Source: CAZAZQ01 sp964489705
GTDB taxonomy: Bacteria > Zixibacteria > MSB-5A5 > GN15 > FEB-12
DNA length: 64,000 bases
Reading direction: 5' to 3'
Assembly: GCA_964489705.1 (NCBI GenBank)
Contig: CAZAZQ010000007.1
Span: 1-64,000, forward strand
Part shown: one piece after another, positions 17,731 through 26,847 of the stretch
How the letters are laid out: every line of letters begins with the position of its first letter
Numbering within the stretch: the stretch's first letter is position 1
The notes under the pieces: generated by a model
The model's database searches: none
Told to the model about the DNA's origin: nothing
The model's input: only the letters and a program-made list of their open reading frames with translations
Made by a program: the position numbers and the translations under genes

Positions 17731-19303
17731 AGTCAAAGATGTTTCCCTTTCCTCCATCCTCCAGAATGACTTAGGCTCAGCGGAAACAGGTGCATCACCC
17801 GGCTTGGCGGAGGAGGAAGTCCGTCAAGCGCTTTTGGAACGTCCCAGCTTTACCGTCAAAGTACGGCTTACCATTATCTTCCTTGTTTTCTTCTTAATCA
17901 GTGCCGGCATTTCCATTACCGCTATGCTCATGCTCACCGAGATTGACGACCGTATGGCGTTTGTAACCTTGGCGGACGGCTTTGCGAATGAGATTCAATA
18001 CGCCCGACGGATTGAAAAGAATTTCTTTCTCTATCACTCCGATTTGTCGGAAATACTTCCGCATCTTTCCAACGCCAAGGTGTTGCTCAATAAAGCGTCT
18101 CAAGAGTTAGGACACGTGGTGGGGACGGAAAAAATCAACGATATCCACACGAAGCTTCAGGAGTACCGTCGCTTGGCGGAAGTCTTGATTGCGAAGTCGG
18201 GTGACTCTCTTTTTGCTTCGTCGGAGGAGTTTGCCACTACCGCCCACGCCCTCCGGGAATGCGGTTCCAAGATGCTGGCGATGTCGCTTGATATGTCCCG
18301 GAAGGAACGCCAAATGATTTCCGCCACCACCCGGCAGGCGAGGAAGATTCATATCTTTCTGTTGGTTATCCTGTTGCTTCTTTCCGTTTTCATTGCGGCG
18401 CATATTTATCGTCATATTATTCTCCGCCTGAACCGGCTTTCAAAAGCGGTGCAGCGTTTTGCGGAAGGCAACTTTCTTCCGATTACCCCCAAGCGGAAGT
18501 ATAAAGATGAGTTCTCCCAGCTTGTTATTGCCATGAACCACATGATGTATGAGCTGAACCGTCGGCAGAACCTGCTGGTCGAATCCCATAAGCTCAGAGC
18601 CATCGGTAACTTGACGGCAGGTATCGCCCACGAGTTGAACAATCCCTTGAACAACATTATCCTGACTTCCGAAGTGCTCAAAGACAATTACAAGGAACTC
18701 TCCGAAGAAGAGCTCAAAGAAATCGCCAACGATCTTGTTATGCAAGGGGAACGGGCGCAACGAGTGGTGAAAAACCTGCTTGATTTCGCCCGTGAAAGTG
18801 AGACAAAGACGGAGTATTTCAAGATAGATGAGCTCATCGACGAAACCCTCCAGTTGGCGAAAAACCAAATCAAGCTGAACAAAATCGAGTTGGTGAAAGA
18901 ATATGAGCACCCGCTCCCGCCACTCTATGGTGACAGAGAACTGCTCAAACAGGTTTTTCTCAACTTGATTCTTAATGCTATCGATGCCATGCCCCGCGGA
19001 GGGACCTTGACAATTACCGTCACGCAAGAAAAGAGCACCGGTTTTTTGACAGTGCGGGTACGGGATACCGGCGAGGGGATACCGGAGCATATTTTAGGCT
19101 CGATATTCAATCCTTTCTTCACGACCAAGCCGACGGGCAAAGGCACCGGCTTGGGGTTGGCGGTCTCGAAAGGGATTATCGAAAAGCACGGAGGGCATAT
19201 CGAAGTTGAAAGCACCGTGGGCAAAGGAGCTACCTTCATTGTTTACCTCCCCATTGTCTCCATCCCTGCCGACGTTTCCGATATTTCCCCCGACGAAAAA
19301 TAG
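17717..19303 (+). CDS. membrane sensor histidine kinase
   Basis: The 528-aa protein has a cytoplasmic N-tail, membrane helix 1 (about 49-72), a helical periplasmic sensor (about 75-205, four-helix-bundle type), membrane helix 2 (about 210-232) and a HAMP linker (about 233-285). The kinase core follows: HisKA with the phospho-acceptor His in TAGIAHELNNPLNN (about residue 307), then the N-box NLILNAIDAM, G1 DTGEGI, F-box FNPFFTTK and G2 GTGLGLAV. All catalytic motifs are intact. The partner is the overlapping single-domain regulator. The helical sensor gives no clue to the signal; the operon context points to anion or envelope status. Confidence 0.92.
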   Translation: MEKNKVKDVSLSSILQNDLGSAETGASPGLAEEEVRQALLERPSFTVKVRLTIIFLVFFLISAGISITAMLMLTEIDDRMAFVTLADGFANEIQYARRIEKNFFLYHSDLSEILPHLSNAKVLLNKASQELGHVVGTEKINDIHTKLQEYRRLAEVLIAKSGDSLFASSEEFATTAHALRECGSKMLAMSLDMSRKERQMISATTRQARKIHIFLLVILLLLSVFIAAHIYRHIILRLNRLSKAVQRFAEGNFLPITPKRKYKDEFSQLVIAMNHMMYELNRRQNLLVESHKLRAIGNLTAGIAHELNNPLNNIILTSEVLKDNYKELSEEELKEIANDLVMQGERAQRVVKNLLDFARESETKTEYFKIDELIDETLQLAKNQIKLNKIELVKEYEHPLPPLYGDRELLKQVFLNLILNAIDAMPRGGTLTITVTQEKSTGFLTVRVRDTGEGIPEHILGSIFNPFFTTKPTGKGTGLGLAVSKGIIEKHGGHIEVESTVGKGATFIVYLPIVSIPADVSDISPDEK

Positions 19304-19438
19304 CGCCGAGCTGGTTTCGCTCGACAGGCTGTTAGGCTTATGGATGGCTCTCTTGAGAGGGAACCTTAAGAGTGTTCTATTTCTCATCGGGAATTTATTG
19401 GATGCCCGCCCATTGGATATTGAGAAGTGAGGTAAGGA

Positions 19439-19511
19439 AGGTCTCGGAGAGGCCTGTCAAGGTGAGGGTTATAGAATGGCAGATCCGTCCCAGATCTGCC
19501 CCACGATTCTA
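19439..19511. repeat. palindromic intergenic element (two hairpins)
   Basis: AGGTCTC (19439-19445) pairs with GAGGCCT (19449-19455), one mismatch. GGCAGATC (19478-19485) pairs with GATCTGCC (19493-19500), and the stem extends with TAGAAT (19472-19477) against ATTCTA (19506-19511). Read on the minus strand, the core TCTGGGAC and the flank GAGACCTTCC match the elements at 40593-40677 and 56411-56545. The remaining sequence between the kinase and the ATPase gene (19304-19851) shows nothing else I can identify. Confidence 0.7.
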
Positions 19512-19851
19512 TTGATTCTTAACAAGTTAAGTTGAAATAACGGCAGTTCGTTTGGATTTGAAAAGAGCCGGGGTTTCTTGAGGTTGTCGTATTTGGAAGT
19601 GGAGAGGTTTTGGGGTGGGTCAAATAACCCAATTACTGTGCCAAATGCCCCGCCTCCTTATTTAGACTCTTCATTCTCTGTGTTAAGTAAGTTATTAGTT
19701 TGATATTTCAACTTTGATTATGTGTGGTTTTTTGAAGGTCATATTCGCATGTGATTTTATGTTTGTTCTTTTTGCAAAATTTGTCTAAATAAAAATTGCT
19801 TCAATGCTTTTAGGATTTTATCATAATCGCAAGTGGAGAAGTTGGGAAAAA

Positions 19852-21150
19852 ATGATACATGAATTTAGAGTAAAGAATTACCTTTCGTTCAAGGATGAGC
19901 AATGCTTGAACTTCGAGGCCTCAAAAGACAGGCATTTTGAGGAATATTATTGTGTAGAAGTGAGACCTGGGGTAAAGCTACTCAAATTGGGAGTTATATA
20001 TGGTGCAAATGCTGCAGGTAAAACTAACTTATTGGTTGCTCTTAACTTTTTACGTGATACTGTCTTAGAGTCAAGGGACAGCAAATCTGAAGAAATTGAT
20101 TTTGTACCGTTTCTATTTGATGACAAGTGTAAGGATGCTCCTGGAGAGTTCTCACTATCTTTTTTTGTCAATGGGGTAAGATACGTCTACACCCTGCATG
20201 TTACAAAAGATAATATTTTGTTTGAAGAGTTGCGTTATTATCCCTGGTCACGTTCGGCATTATTTTTTAGCCGTAAGACGTCAGGAGGAGTAGCTCATGT
20301 TACTTTTGGTAAGACATTAGGCTTAAAAAGACAAGATAAACTGACCATACAAGGTAATGCGATAGGAAATACTTCTGTCATTGCATCCTACGCCAAGTCA
20401 AATGTTAAATCTGAGGATTTTGAAGCTGTTTATGATTGGTTTAGAAAAAGCCTGAAGAGGATAGTTACTCCTGTAACAGATTTATTTTTCTATACAAGCA
20501 AAAAAGTAGAGGATTCGGAAACTTGTAAGAATTTCGTGATTGACTTGTTAAACCTTGCTGATTTTAACATCTCCAATATCAAAATAGAGGAAGAGGAAGT
20601 TGAAGTAGATGATAACTTAATTGCGGAATTGAAAAACTTTCCTATACCTGAGCGTGTTAGAAAGGATATTATTGAAAGAGGAAAATTCACAGCGAAGGAT
20701 ATAAATTTCTTACATCAAGTACAGAATGAGATAAAAGCTTTGCCATATAAACTTGAATCTCAGGGTACGAAACGTTTCTATGGTTTAAGCGGTCTTTTGA
20801 ATGAGTTGATCCGTGAGCAAATAGTTCTTCTTGTAGATGAAATAGAGAATTCTCTTCATTATGAGTTATTATCCCATTTTTTAAAGGTTTTTTTGTTCAA
20901 TTCTGATAGGTCGCAATTAATATTTACAACCCACAATATTGAACTGCTCGCGGAAGAATTTATTCGAAGGGATGCTGTTTGGCTTGTAGAGAAAAATACC
21001 GAAGGTGCTTCAGAGGTTTATTCTCTTGCCGATTTTGATTTTCCCCTCGAAAAGTCAATTTATGATGCTTACAAAGTGGGTAAGTTTGGTGCTAAGCCGA
21101 GGTTGGGTGGTATTTCTCTGAGGAAATATGGTGAGAAAACGAAAAAATAG
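19852..21150 (+). CDS. AAA ATPase of an AbiL/RloA-like defence pair
   Basis: The 432-aa protein is an SMC/OLD-type ATPase: FRVKNYLSFKDEQCLNF at the N-terminus, Walker A GANAAGKTN (51-59), Walker B IVLLVDEIENSLH near 325 and the switch LIFTTHNIELL. An ATG at 19804 in frame would add 16 residues unlike the family, so ATG 19852 (MIHEFRVKNY) is chosen. It overlaps by 23 bases a RloB-like gene. Known relatives pair an AAA ATPase with a RloB/Toprim-like effector in abortive infection (AbiL) and restriction-linked loci (RloAB). The DNA is visibly more AT-rich than the operons on both sides, which suggests horizontal acquisition. Defence is inferred from the family. Confidence 0.85.
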   Translation: MIHEFRVKNYLSFKDEQCLNFEASKDRHFEEYYCVEVRPGVKLLKLGVIYGANAAGKTNLLVALNFLRDTVLESRDSKSEEIDFVPFLFDDKCKDAPGEFSLSFFVNGVRYVYTLHVTKDNILFEELRYYPWSRSALFFSRKTSGGVAHVTFGKTLGLKRQDKLTIQGNAIGNTSVIASYAKSNVKSEDFEAVYDWFRKSLKRIVTPVTDLFFYTSKKVEDSETCKNFVIDLLNLADFNISNIKIEEEEVEVDDNLIAELKNFPIPERVRKDIIERGKFTAKDINFLHQVQNEIKALPYKLESQGTKRFYGLSGLLNELIREQIVLLVDEIENSLHYELLSHFLKVFLFNSDRSQLIFTTHNIELLAEEFIRRDAVWLVEKNTEGASEVYSLADFDFPLEKSIYDAYKVGKFGAKPRLGGISLRKYGEKTKK

Positions 21151-21724
21151 TAGGAAACCACGGACGCGTATTGCTGTAATAGGAGAAGGAAAGACGGAAT
21201 GGTGCTATTTTGATTTGTTAAAAAAGGAGAAGGGGAAAGATTTTGCTCTGAGGCCAAGTTTTCCTCAGCATTCTGATTATAAGTCTATTGTAAAAAAAGC
21301 AAAGGCACTTATAGATGAGGGATATGATCAGGTATATTGTGTGCTTGACTTAGACACCGTGGTTACCCAGAACAGATTTGAAACTTATCAGAAATTCAAA
21401 AGGGATAATTCGAGTAAAGCTCTCATATTTATAGAAAGTATGCCTTGTATTGAATTGTGGTTCCTTATTCACTTTGATACGGGTAGAAAGGTTTATGATA
21501 GCTGTAGAAGGTTAATAAAAGACCGCTTGAATTTGTATTTTCCAAACTATGAAAAGGGGGATAAATACTTGCCGGATGTTTATGATAAGCTGAGCCAAAA
21601 CCTAGATAAGGCCGTTAAGCATGCTAAAGAGTTAGAAAAAAGGAAAGTTGAAGTTGGAGCCGACTCGCGCTCTCCTTATACTCAAGTCTATAAAATTATT
21701 GAAGAAATAATACCTCAAAAATAA
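21128..21724 (+). CDS. rloB: RloB-like (Toprim-type) effector of the defence pair
   Basis: The 198-aa protein matches the RloB family: a basic start (MVRKRKNSRKPRTRIAVIGE), an acidic site EGKTEWCYF with Glu at residue 20, then VYCVLDLDTVV with the two Asp expected of a Toprim-like metal site, and the family motif MPCIELWFLIHF. Toprim-like sites cut or nick nucleic acid, so this is probably the toxic arm released by the ATPase encoded upstream. ATG 21128 follows TGAGGAAAT, and the overlap with the ATPase supports coupled translation. A hairpin follows at 21730. Confidence 0.85.
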   Translation: MVRKRKNSRKPRTRIAVIGEGKTEWCYFDLLKKEKGKDFALRPSFPQHSDYKSIVKKAKALIDEGYDQVYCVLDLDTVVTQNRFETYQKFKRDNSSKALIFIESMPCIELWFLIHFDTGRKVYDSCRRLIKDRLNLYFPNYEKGDKYLPDVYDKLSQNLDKAVKHAKELEKRKVEVGADSRSPYTQVYKIIEEIIPQK

Positions 21725-21729
21725 AGGGG

Positions 21730-21756
21730 GCTTTGTAGCTGTTTTGCTAACAAAGC
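21730..21756. terminator. possible bidirectional terminator hairpin
   Basis: GCTTTGT (21730-21736) pairs with ACAAAGC (21750-21756), with AGC/GCT inside. It lies between the converging RloB-like gene and the ABC operon. No clear T tract follows on the plus strand. Confidence 0.4.
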
Positions 21757-21788
21757 TAACCTATAACACTTTCATTTTCTTTTTACCT

Positions 21789-22466
21789 TTACAGCTTATT
21801 TCCGTTTGCTTCTATCAGTCCGTCTTTGAGCTTGATAATCCGCTCTGCCTGTGAGGCGATGGAGAGATCGTGCGTGATGATGACGACGGTTTTGCCGGTT
21901 TTCCATAAGTCATGGAACATCCTGATAATTTCGTTCCCCGACTTAGTGTCGAGGTTGCCGGTCGGTTCATCGGCAAGGATGATATCCGGCTCGTTGGCGA
22001 GAGCGCGGGCAATGGCGACCCGCTGCATTTCTCCGCCCGACATTTCGGTCGGCTTGTTGTCGGCTTTGTCCGCCAAACCAACTTGAGCAAGGAGTTCGGT
22101 GATGCGCTGACGTCGTTTGCGACCGCTGACCTTGGCGAAGAGCAGCGGAACTTCGACGTTTTCGTATGCCGTGGCATACGGCAGCAAGTTGAACGCTTGA
22201 AATACAAAGCCAATCTTTTTATTGCGAATGTCCGCCAATTGGTTGGGGGTGAGCTTGAGGATATCTTCCCCCTCCAAGTGATAGCTGCCGGAAGTGGGAA
22301 TATCCAAGCAGCCGATGATATTCATAAGCGTTGATTTTCCCGACCCCGAAGGTCCGACGACCGCTACCAGTTCCCCTTTCTTGACTTGAAGGTTTATTCC
22401 CCGCAGAGCTTGAAATTCGACCGACCCGGTCACATACGTTTTGGTCACTTCCTTCAGATCTATCAT
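21789..22466 (-). CDS. MacB/LolD-type ABC transporter ATPase
   Basis: The 225-aa ATPase carries Walker [10 protein letters not shown] (about 38-46), a Q-loop in [18 protein letters not shown], signature [16 protein letters not shown], Walker [14 protein letters not shown] and the H-loop in VVIITHDLS. The TGNLD after Walker B and YATAYENV are typical of the MacB/LolD/FtsE group that powers mechanotransmission rather than transport through the membrane domain. ATG 22466 is preferred over the GTG at 22472 because GGAG sits nine bases upstream. It is the last gene of the operon 27942-21789 after the adaptor, two permeases and an S41 peptidase. Confidence 0.92.
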   Translation of the reverse strand: MIDLKEVTKTYVTGSVEFQALRGINLQVKKGELVAVVGPSGSGKSTLMNIIGCLDIPTSGSYHLEGEDILKLTPNQLADIRNKKIGFVFQAFNLLPYATAYENVEVPLLFAKVSGRKRRQRITELLAQVGLADKADNKPTEMSGGEMQRVAIARALANEPDIILADEPTGNLDTKSGNEIIRMFHDLWKTGKTVVIITHDLSIASQAERIIKLKDGLIEANGNKL

Positions 22467-22544
22467 CTTCACTCACTCCGATATGTCAAGTTCTCCGACT
22501 ATATACGTGACAACGTTCATTTCGTTTCATTAGCGATACCGGCT

Positions 22545-24266
22545 TTATTTACTTTTTCCTTTATATTCGTCCGGCTGCCGTATCTGTCCTTTCAGGTAGT
22601 CAATTGCTTTCGTCAGTGCGGCATCGGTGCCGGAGCGGAGGTCATCGACTGTCGGAGCCGCCGGTATGTCCGGTTGAATGCCGATGCCGACAAATTCCGT
22701 GCCGTCCGGGTAGGTGCATCGTTTGGTGCAGACCCGTCCTCGAATACCGCCCGGCAAGGAGAAAAGCAGCGGTTGTCCGGTACTCCCCGCCGTGGGTTCC
22801 CCGATAAGAACGCCGCAGTTCATCACATCAAAAGCGACCACGAAATCTTCTGCCGCCGAGCCGGTAGCGGGGCCGATGAGAACCACTACCGGACCTTGAA
22901 AGTAATTGCTGCCATCTGCCGGATGAGTCCAATCTTCGACGTGCCATTTGTCCCGCAATCCGTTCAAACGTCGCTGTGCCGTGTAAACCCGGCTGCGACA
23001 CTGGAGACATGCAAAGGAAGTGTCGGTTAAGTATTCCAAAATTTTCCATCCGACGCCGGAATTCCCGCCGCCGTTTTTCCGCACGTCCAGAATGAGGGCA
23101 TCGGCAGTACGGATTTGTTCAAAAAGAGAATCAAAAGTCCGGGCAACCTCATTGTTTCCGAAGGTGTTGAGCGCCACGTAGGCGATGTTCCCCTCGACGA
23201 TGCGAAAGATGACGTCCTTCTCCCTGCGGTGCAGGCTGCTCCACTCGCGCCGCTTCAGCGTGACATCAAAGTTTTTCCCCTGGGTGTCTTGAAGGGTGAG
23301 AACCACGGGAGAGCGAAGCGAACCGGAAAAAAGGAAGATGCTGTAAGCGTTGTATCTCTTTGCTTGCGCCGTGGAGGCAGTCAAAAACGGCATTATGCTG
23401 TCCTGAACATATAGGGTTACCGGCAGACCGTTCACATGGGTAATTTCCACTCCCGGGACGATACCTTTCTGAATGAGAGCGGTATCGTTTACCTTCCGAA
23501 CATACACCTTGCCGTCAATGTAGATAGTGCCGATGGGGAGGTTTGCCCACAATTCCTCGTACAGTTCCGGCGGGGGGATAACGGAAGTGTGAGCGTCATG
23601 CAAATGGGCGCACATCTCTTTCAACAGGCGGTAATATGCCAAGGTGCTTTTGGTTTGTTTTACCTTGGGCAAGTATGCCATATAGAGGCTGTCCCAATTC
23701 AGATTCGGCAGACGGTCGAAGAAAACGAAGTTGCTTTTTATCTCTGCCCACAGTTTCGAAAGCCCGGCGATTTTCTCGTCTTCACTGATGTTTTCCCGGT
23801 AATCCGTCCCGATAAATTTATTGTCCCAGAAGGTGCTCCATGCTTTGGCTTCTGCCAGCAGGAGCTTGAACTTCTCCGTAGAACGCAGCGCCTCCAGATC
23901 GCTGTCTTCCATGAGATGGGCATAATCAGCATAGCCTTGCTTGATGGCATGTTCAAGGTGAGTCAGCGCTTTTGTCGTATCTCCCACCAGTGAATAGCAA
24001 CAGGCGAGGTTGTATTCTATCCCTATCAGCTCTCGGTTCATATCTGGCTGATGTCTGACTATCGGCAGAAGCTCCTCCAAGAGCGCAATGGCGTCATGGT
24101 ATTTCCCTTCTTGATAGAGTTGCGTCCATTGCTGCCATTTTTCTGTGAATAGAGCAGTCCCTTCCTCCTGAGCGAAGACCGGTGCCAGCGTCATACCCGC
24201 CATGATGAGCACCAGCCCGATACGGACAAGATGAGTAAGAGGTTTTCCCCCGGTGGGTTTGTTCAT
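22545..24266 (-). CDS. exported S41-family (C-terminal-processing type) peptidase with helical repeats
   Basis: Start ATG 24266 is chosen: AAAGG seven bases upstream, then MNKPTGGKPLTHLVRIGLVL as a signal peptide ending near VFAQEE. An in-frame ATG at 24314 overlaps the permease stop and adds 16 residues. The 573-aa protein has a TPR-like helical part (about 20-130, LVGDTTKALTHLEHAIKQG), a peptidase N-domain, a PDZ-like stretch (GIVPGVEITHVNGLPVTLYV) and the S41 core. The nucleophile is probably Ser470 in IGPATGSAAEDF, and EPTAGSTGQP follows, as in tricorn/CtpA-like enzymes. Sitting inside a MacAB-like operon, it may process or clear the exported substrate in the periplasm; that is inference. 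Confidence 0.88.
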   Translation of the reverse strand: MNKPTGGKPLTHLVRIGLVLIMAGMTLAPVFAQEEGTALFTEKWQQWTQLYQEGKYHDAIALLEELLPIVRHQPDMNRELIGIEYNLACCYSLVGDTTKALTHLEHAIKQGYADYAHLMEDSDLEALRSTEKFKLLLAEAKAWSTFWDNKFIGTDYRENISEDEKIAGLSKLWAEIKSNFVFFDRLPNLNWDSLYMAYLPKVKQTKSTLAYYRLLKEMCAHLHDAHTSVIPPPELYEELWANLPIGTIYIDGKVYVRKVNDTALIQKGIVPGVEITHVNGLPVTLYVQDSIMPFLTASTAQAKRYNAYSIFLFSGSLRSPVVLTLQDTQGKNFDVTLKRREWSSLHRREKDVIFRIVEGNIAYVALNTFGNNEVARTFDSLFEQIRTADALILDVRKNGGGNSGVGWKILEYLTDTSFACLQCRSRVYTAQRRLNGLRDKWHVEDWTHPADGSNYFQGPVVVLIGPATGSAAEDFVVAFDVMNCGVLIGEPTAGSTGQPLLFSLPGGIRGRVCTKRCTYPDGTEFVGIGIQPDIPAAPTVDDLRSGTDAALTKAIDYLKGQIRQPDEYKGKSK

Positions 24267-24306
24267 GTCGTGACCTTTCTCACGGGTTTGAAAGTGTTTC
24301 TCACCT

Positions 24307-25554
24307 TTACTCATACCGGAGTGATTCCACCGGACTTACCGAAGCGGCTCGCATCGCAGGGAAAAGCCCCGAAAGAATCCCCATAACGCTGAGGATGACA
24401 ACTACAATGACGCCGATTTCGAAAGAAAGGGTCGGCCGCCCGAGGAAATTGAAAACGTCCGATTGGAGAGGTACCCGTTTGAAGCTTTCGGTCAGCACGT
24501 AACTTATCGCAATCCCTCCGGCGCCGCCCAAAAAGGTGATGAGCAGGGCTTCCATGAGAAATTGATACAAGATGTATGAGCGCCGGGCGCCGACAGCCAT
24601 TTTGACCCCTATTTCGCGGGTTCGTTCTTTGATAGAGACGTACATTATGTTGGCGACTCCGACGCCCGCAATCAAAAGGGTCAAGAAGCCGATAATGCCC
24701 AAAAAAATCTGGATGCCGATAAGGACTTTATTGAACTGTTTCTGGCTCTCGACGACGTCCCACAGCCACAGGGCTTGTTTGTCATTGGGGTCGAACTTGT
24801 ATTTGCTTCCCAACACTTCGTAGACCCGTCTTTCGATGGCTTTCATGTTATCGTAGGAGCGGGGCTTGTATATTATCAGGTTCAGATACCGGTAGCCAAA
24901 GACAGTGGCAAAAGTCGTCGCCGGGATGGAGGCTTTGTTTTCATCCATGCCGCCGTAGGAGTTCATTTGCATTTTGTGGCGCATGACGCCGACTACGGTA
25001 AAAGGCACGGAGTTGATAAAAACCCGCTTGCCGACGGCATCTTCGTCGCCGAAGAGACGTTTTTTCAAATCGTCGCCCAGAAAAACCACCCGGCGGCGGA
25101 GTTTCATGTCGAGTTCGTTTATCATCCGCCCGCCCATTTCGGGGATATGAGCGCGCAGAAATTCATGTTCCGGGTAGATACCGGTGACGTGTTCGCTCAC
25201 CACGTTATCCCGGTACCGGATTTTGACTCCCCACCGGGAATATTCGCCGACCACGTATTCCAGTTCGGGCAATCGCTTTTTCAGGTAGTCGACGTCTTCT
25301 TGGGTAAGGTTGATGGAGCGTCCTTTACCCAGCCCTTTGAAGGGAATGGAGGTGTTGCCGCCCCATACGATGACCATTCCTTCTCCGAAACCGCGCCGGT
25401 TTTTCGTGAGCTGTTGTTTTAGTCCTTCTCCGAATCCGAGCAGCAACATAATGGAAATGGTTCCCCATCCCAGAGCGACCAACGTAAGCGTTATCCGCTT
25501 GCGCTGTTTGCGGAAGTCGCGGACGAACATGTTGAAAATAATTGATGGTTTCAT
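24307..25554 (-). CDS. MacB-like ABC permease (second copy)
   Basis: The 415-aa protein has one N-terminal helix (FMLLLGFGEGL near 30-45), a large periplasmic domain (about 50-270) and three C-terminal helices (about 280-400), the FtsX/MacB layout. The MacB_PCD domain shows GVSEHVTGIYPEHEF-like and GVMRHKMQMNSYGGMD segments. The FtsX domain has GVANIMYVSIKERTREIGVKMAVGARR and ends SPVESLRYE. It lacks an ATPase domain, which is encoded separately at 21789. It lies 4 bases downstream of a paralogous permease, so the two probably form a heterodimer. Confidence 0.9.
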   Translation of the reverse strand: MKPSIIFNMFVRDFRKQRKRITLTLVALGWGTISIMLLLGFGEGLKQQLTKNRRGFGEGMVIVWGGNTSIPFKGLGKGRSINLTQEDVDYLKKRLPELEYVVGEYSRWGVKIRYRDNVVSEHVTGIYPEHEFLRAHIPEMGGRMINELDMKLRRRVVFLGDDLKKRLFGDEDAVGKRVFINSVPFTVVGVMRHKMQMNSYGGMDENKASIPATTFATVFGYRYLNLIIYKPRSYDNMKAIERRVYEVLGSKYKFDPNDKQALWLWDVVESQKQFNKVLIGIQIFLGIIGFLTLLIAGVGVANIMYVSIKERTREIGVKMAVGARRSYILYQFLMEALLITFLGGAGGIAISYVLTESFKRVPLQSDVFNFLGRPTLSFEIGVIVVVILSVMGILSGLFPAMRAASVSPVESLRYE

Positions 25555-25558
25555 CGTC

Positions 25559-26794
25559 TTAAAACAGTTTCAACGCTTGCACCGGTTGGAGATTCGCCGC
25601 TCGTCGAGCCGGGAAAATACCCGCCACGAAGCCGACGATTCCCAGCAGCACGGTGACGATAATGCCTCCCCAGATATTCACTTCCGGGGTTCCGATGTAC
25701 TCTTCCAAGTTGAGCAGCGGAAAGACCGTCACGACACCATAGGCGAAGAGAAACCCCAAGATTCCTCCGACCGCCGTTACGATGAACGTTTCAAAAATAA
25801 ATTGCATCAGAATGGTGCTCTTGCGGGCGCCGAGCGCCATCTTGATGCCGATTTCTTTGGTACGTTCTTCCAGGACCACGTTCATGATGTTCGAGACGCC
25901 GATGCCGCCGGTAATCAACGTGGCGACGCCGATGCCCACCAGGAACATTTGAAAGGCGAGGAAAAACTTTTTCAGAAAGTTGACTCCTTCGCTGACGTCC
26001 CATACCGAGAGGGCTTCCCGGTCGGTGGGGTCGAAACGGTAGCGGGCGCCGAGGATTTCAAACACTTCCTTTTGACCCTGTTGGGATGAGTAACGCGGGT
26101 CGACCTGAACCACAAAATCGTTGAGGTATCGGCGGGAAAACATCGTTTGGAACGTGCTGGCGGGAATAAAGGCTTTCCGGCTGTCTCTCCCGTTGTATGA
26201 GCTGTCTTGTTTTTTCTTTTTCATGACGCCGATGACGTGGAAAGGCACATTGTTGACCAGAATCGTCTGCCCGACCGCTTCCTCAGAGCCGAAGAGGTCT
26301 TTCTTCAAGCCGTCCCCGATGAAAATCACCCGCCGCCGTTCGCGCATATCGCGTTCGTTCAAAAAGCGGGAACCGGCTTCCGGAATCAGGTTGCGCATCT
26401 CACCGAACTCAGGCCAGACCCCGACCACACTTCGGGTAGTGGAGTTTTTGCCGTGCTTGAACAGGATATTCCATCTGGAGTACTCAGGGGAGACATGTGC
26501 CAGGGTATGGGCTTTCTTTTTGATGAGAACGACGTCGTCTTCGGTAAAGAAAATTCTCCTCCCTTGCGGCAAGCCGTGAAATTTCTTCGAGGTTACCCCG
26601 GGCCAAAAGATGATGATATTTTCTCCCAGTCCTTTTTGCGCTTCTATTTGAGACTCTCTGATTCCCTGACCGAAGGCGAAAAGCAACACGATAGAACAGG
26701 TACCCCAAAAGATGCCGAACATCGTCAACAAGCTCCGCAGCTTCTGCCGCCGGATATCGTTGAAGAACTGTTTTATCGTCATTAAAGGTATCAT
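25559..26794 (-). CDS. MacB-like ABC permease (first copy)
   Basis: The 411-aa protein has the same four-helix layout as its downstream neighbour: helix 1 near LLTMFGIFWGTCSIVLLFAF, periplasmic domain (about 50-265) and the FtsX signature GVSNIMNVVLEERTKEIGIKMALGARK followed by two more helices, ending NLQPVQALKLF. The two copies are clearly paralogous but diverged, consistent with a fixed heterodimer. It lies 53 bases after the adaptor gene. Confidence 0.9.
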   Translation of the reverse strand: MIPLMTIKQFFNDIRRQKLRSLLTMFGIFWGTCSIVLLFAFGQGIRESQIEAQKGLGENIIIFWPGVTSKKFHGLPQGRRIFFTEDDVVLIKKKAHTLAHVSPEYSRWNILFKHGKNSTTRSVVGVWPEFGEMRNLIPEAGSRFLNERDMRERRRVIFIGDGLKKDLFGSEEAVGQTILVNNVPFHVIGVMKKKKQDSSYNGRDSRKAFIPASTFQTMFSRRYLNDFVVQVDPRYSSQQGQKEVFEILGARYRFDPTDREALSVWDVSEGVNFLKKFFLAFQMFLVGIGVATLITGGIGVSNIMNVVLEERTKEIGIKMALGARKSTILMQFIFETFIVTAVGGILGFLFAYGVVTVFPLLNLEEYIGTPEVNIWGGIIVTVLLGIVGFVAGIFPARRAANLQPVQALKLF

Positions 26795-26847
26795 AGACGT
26801 ACCGATGTTTCTGGCTTCTCCGAAGTTACCGTTTTCTTTCCTGTCGA

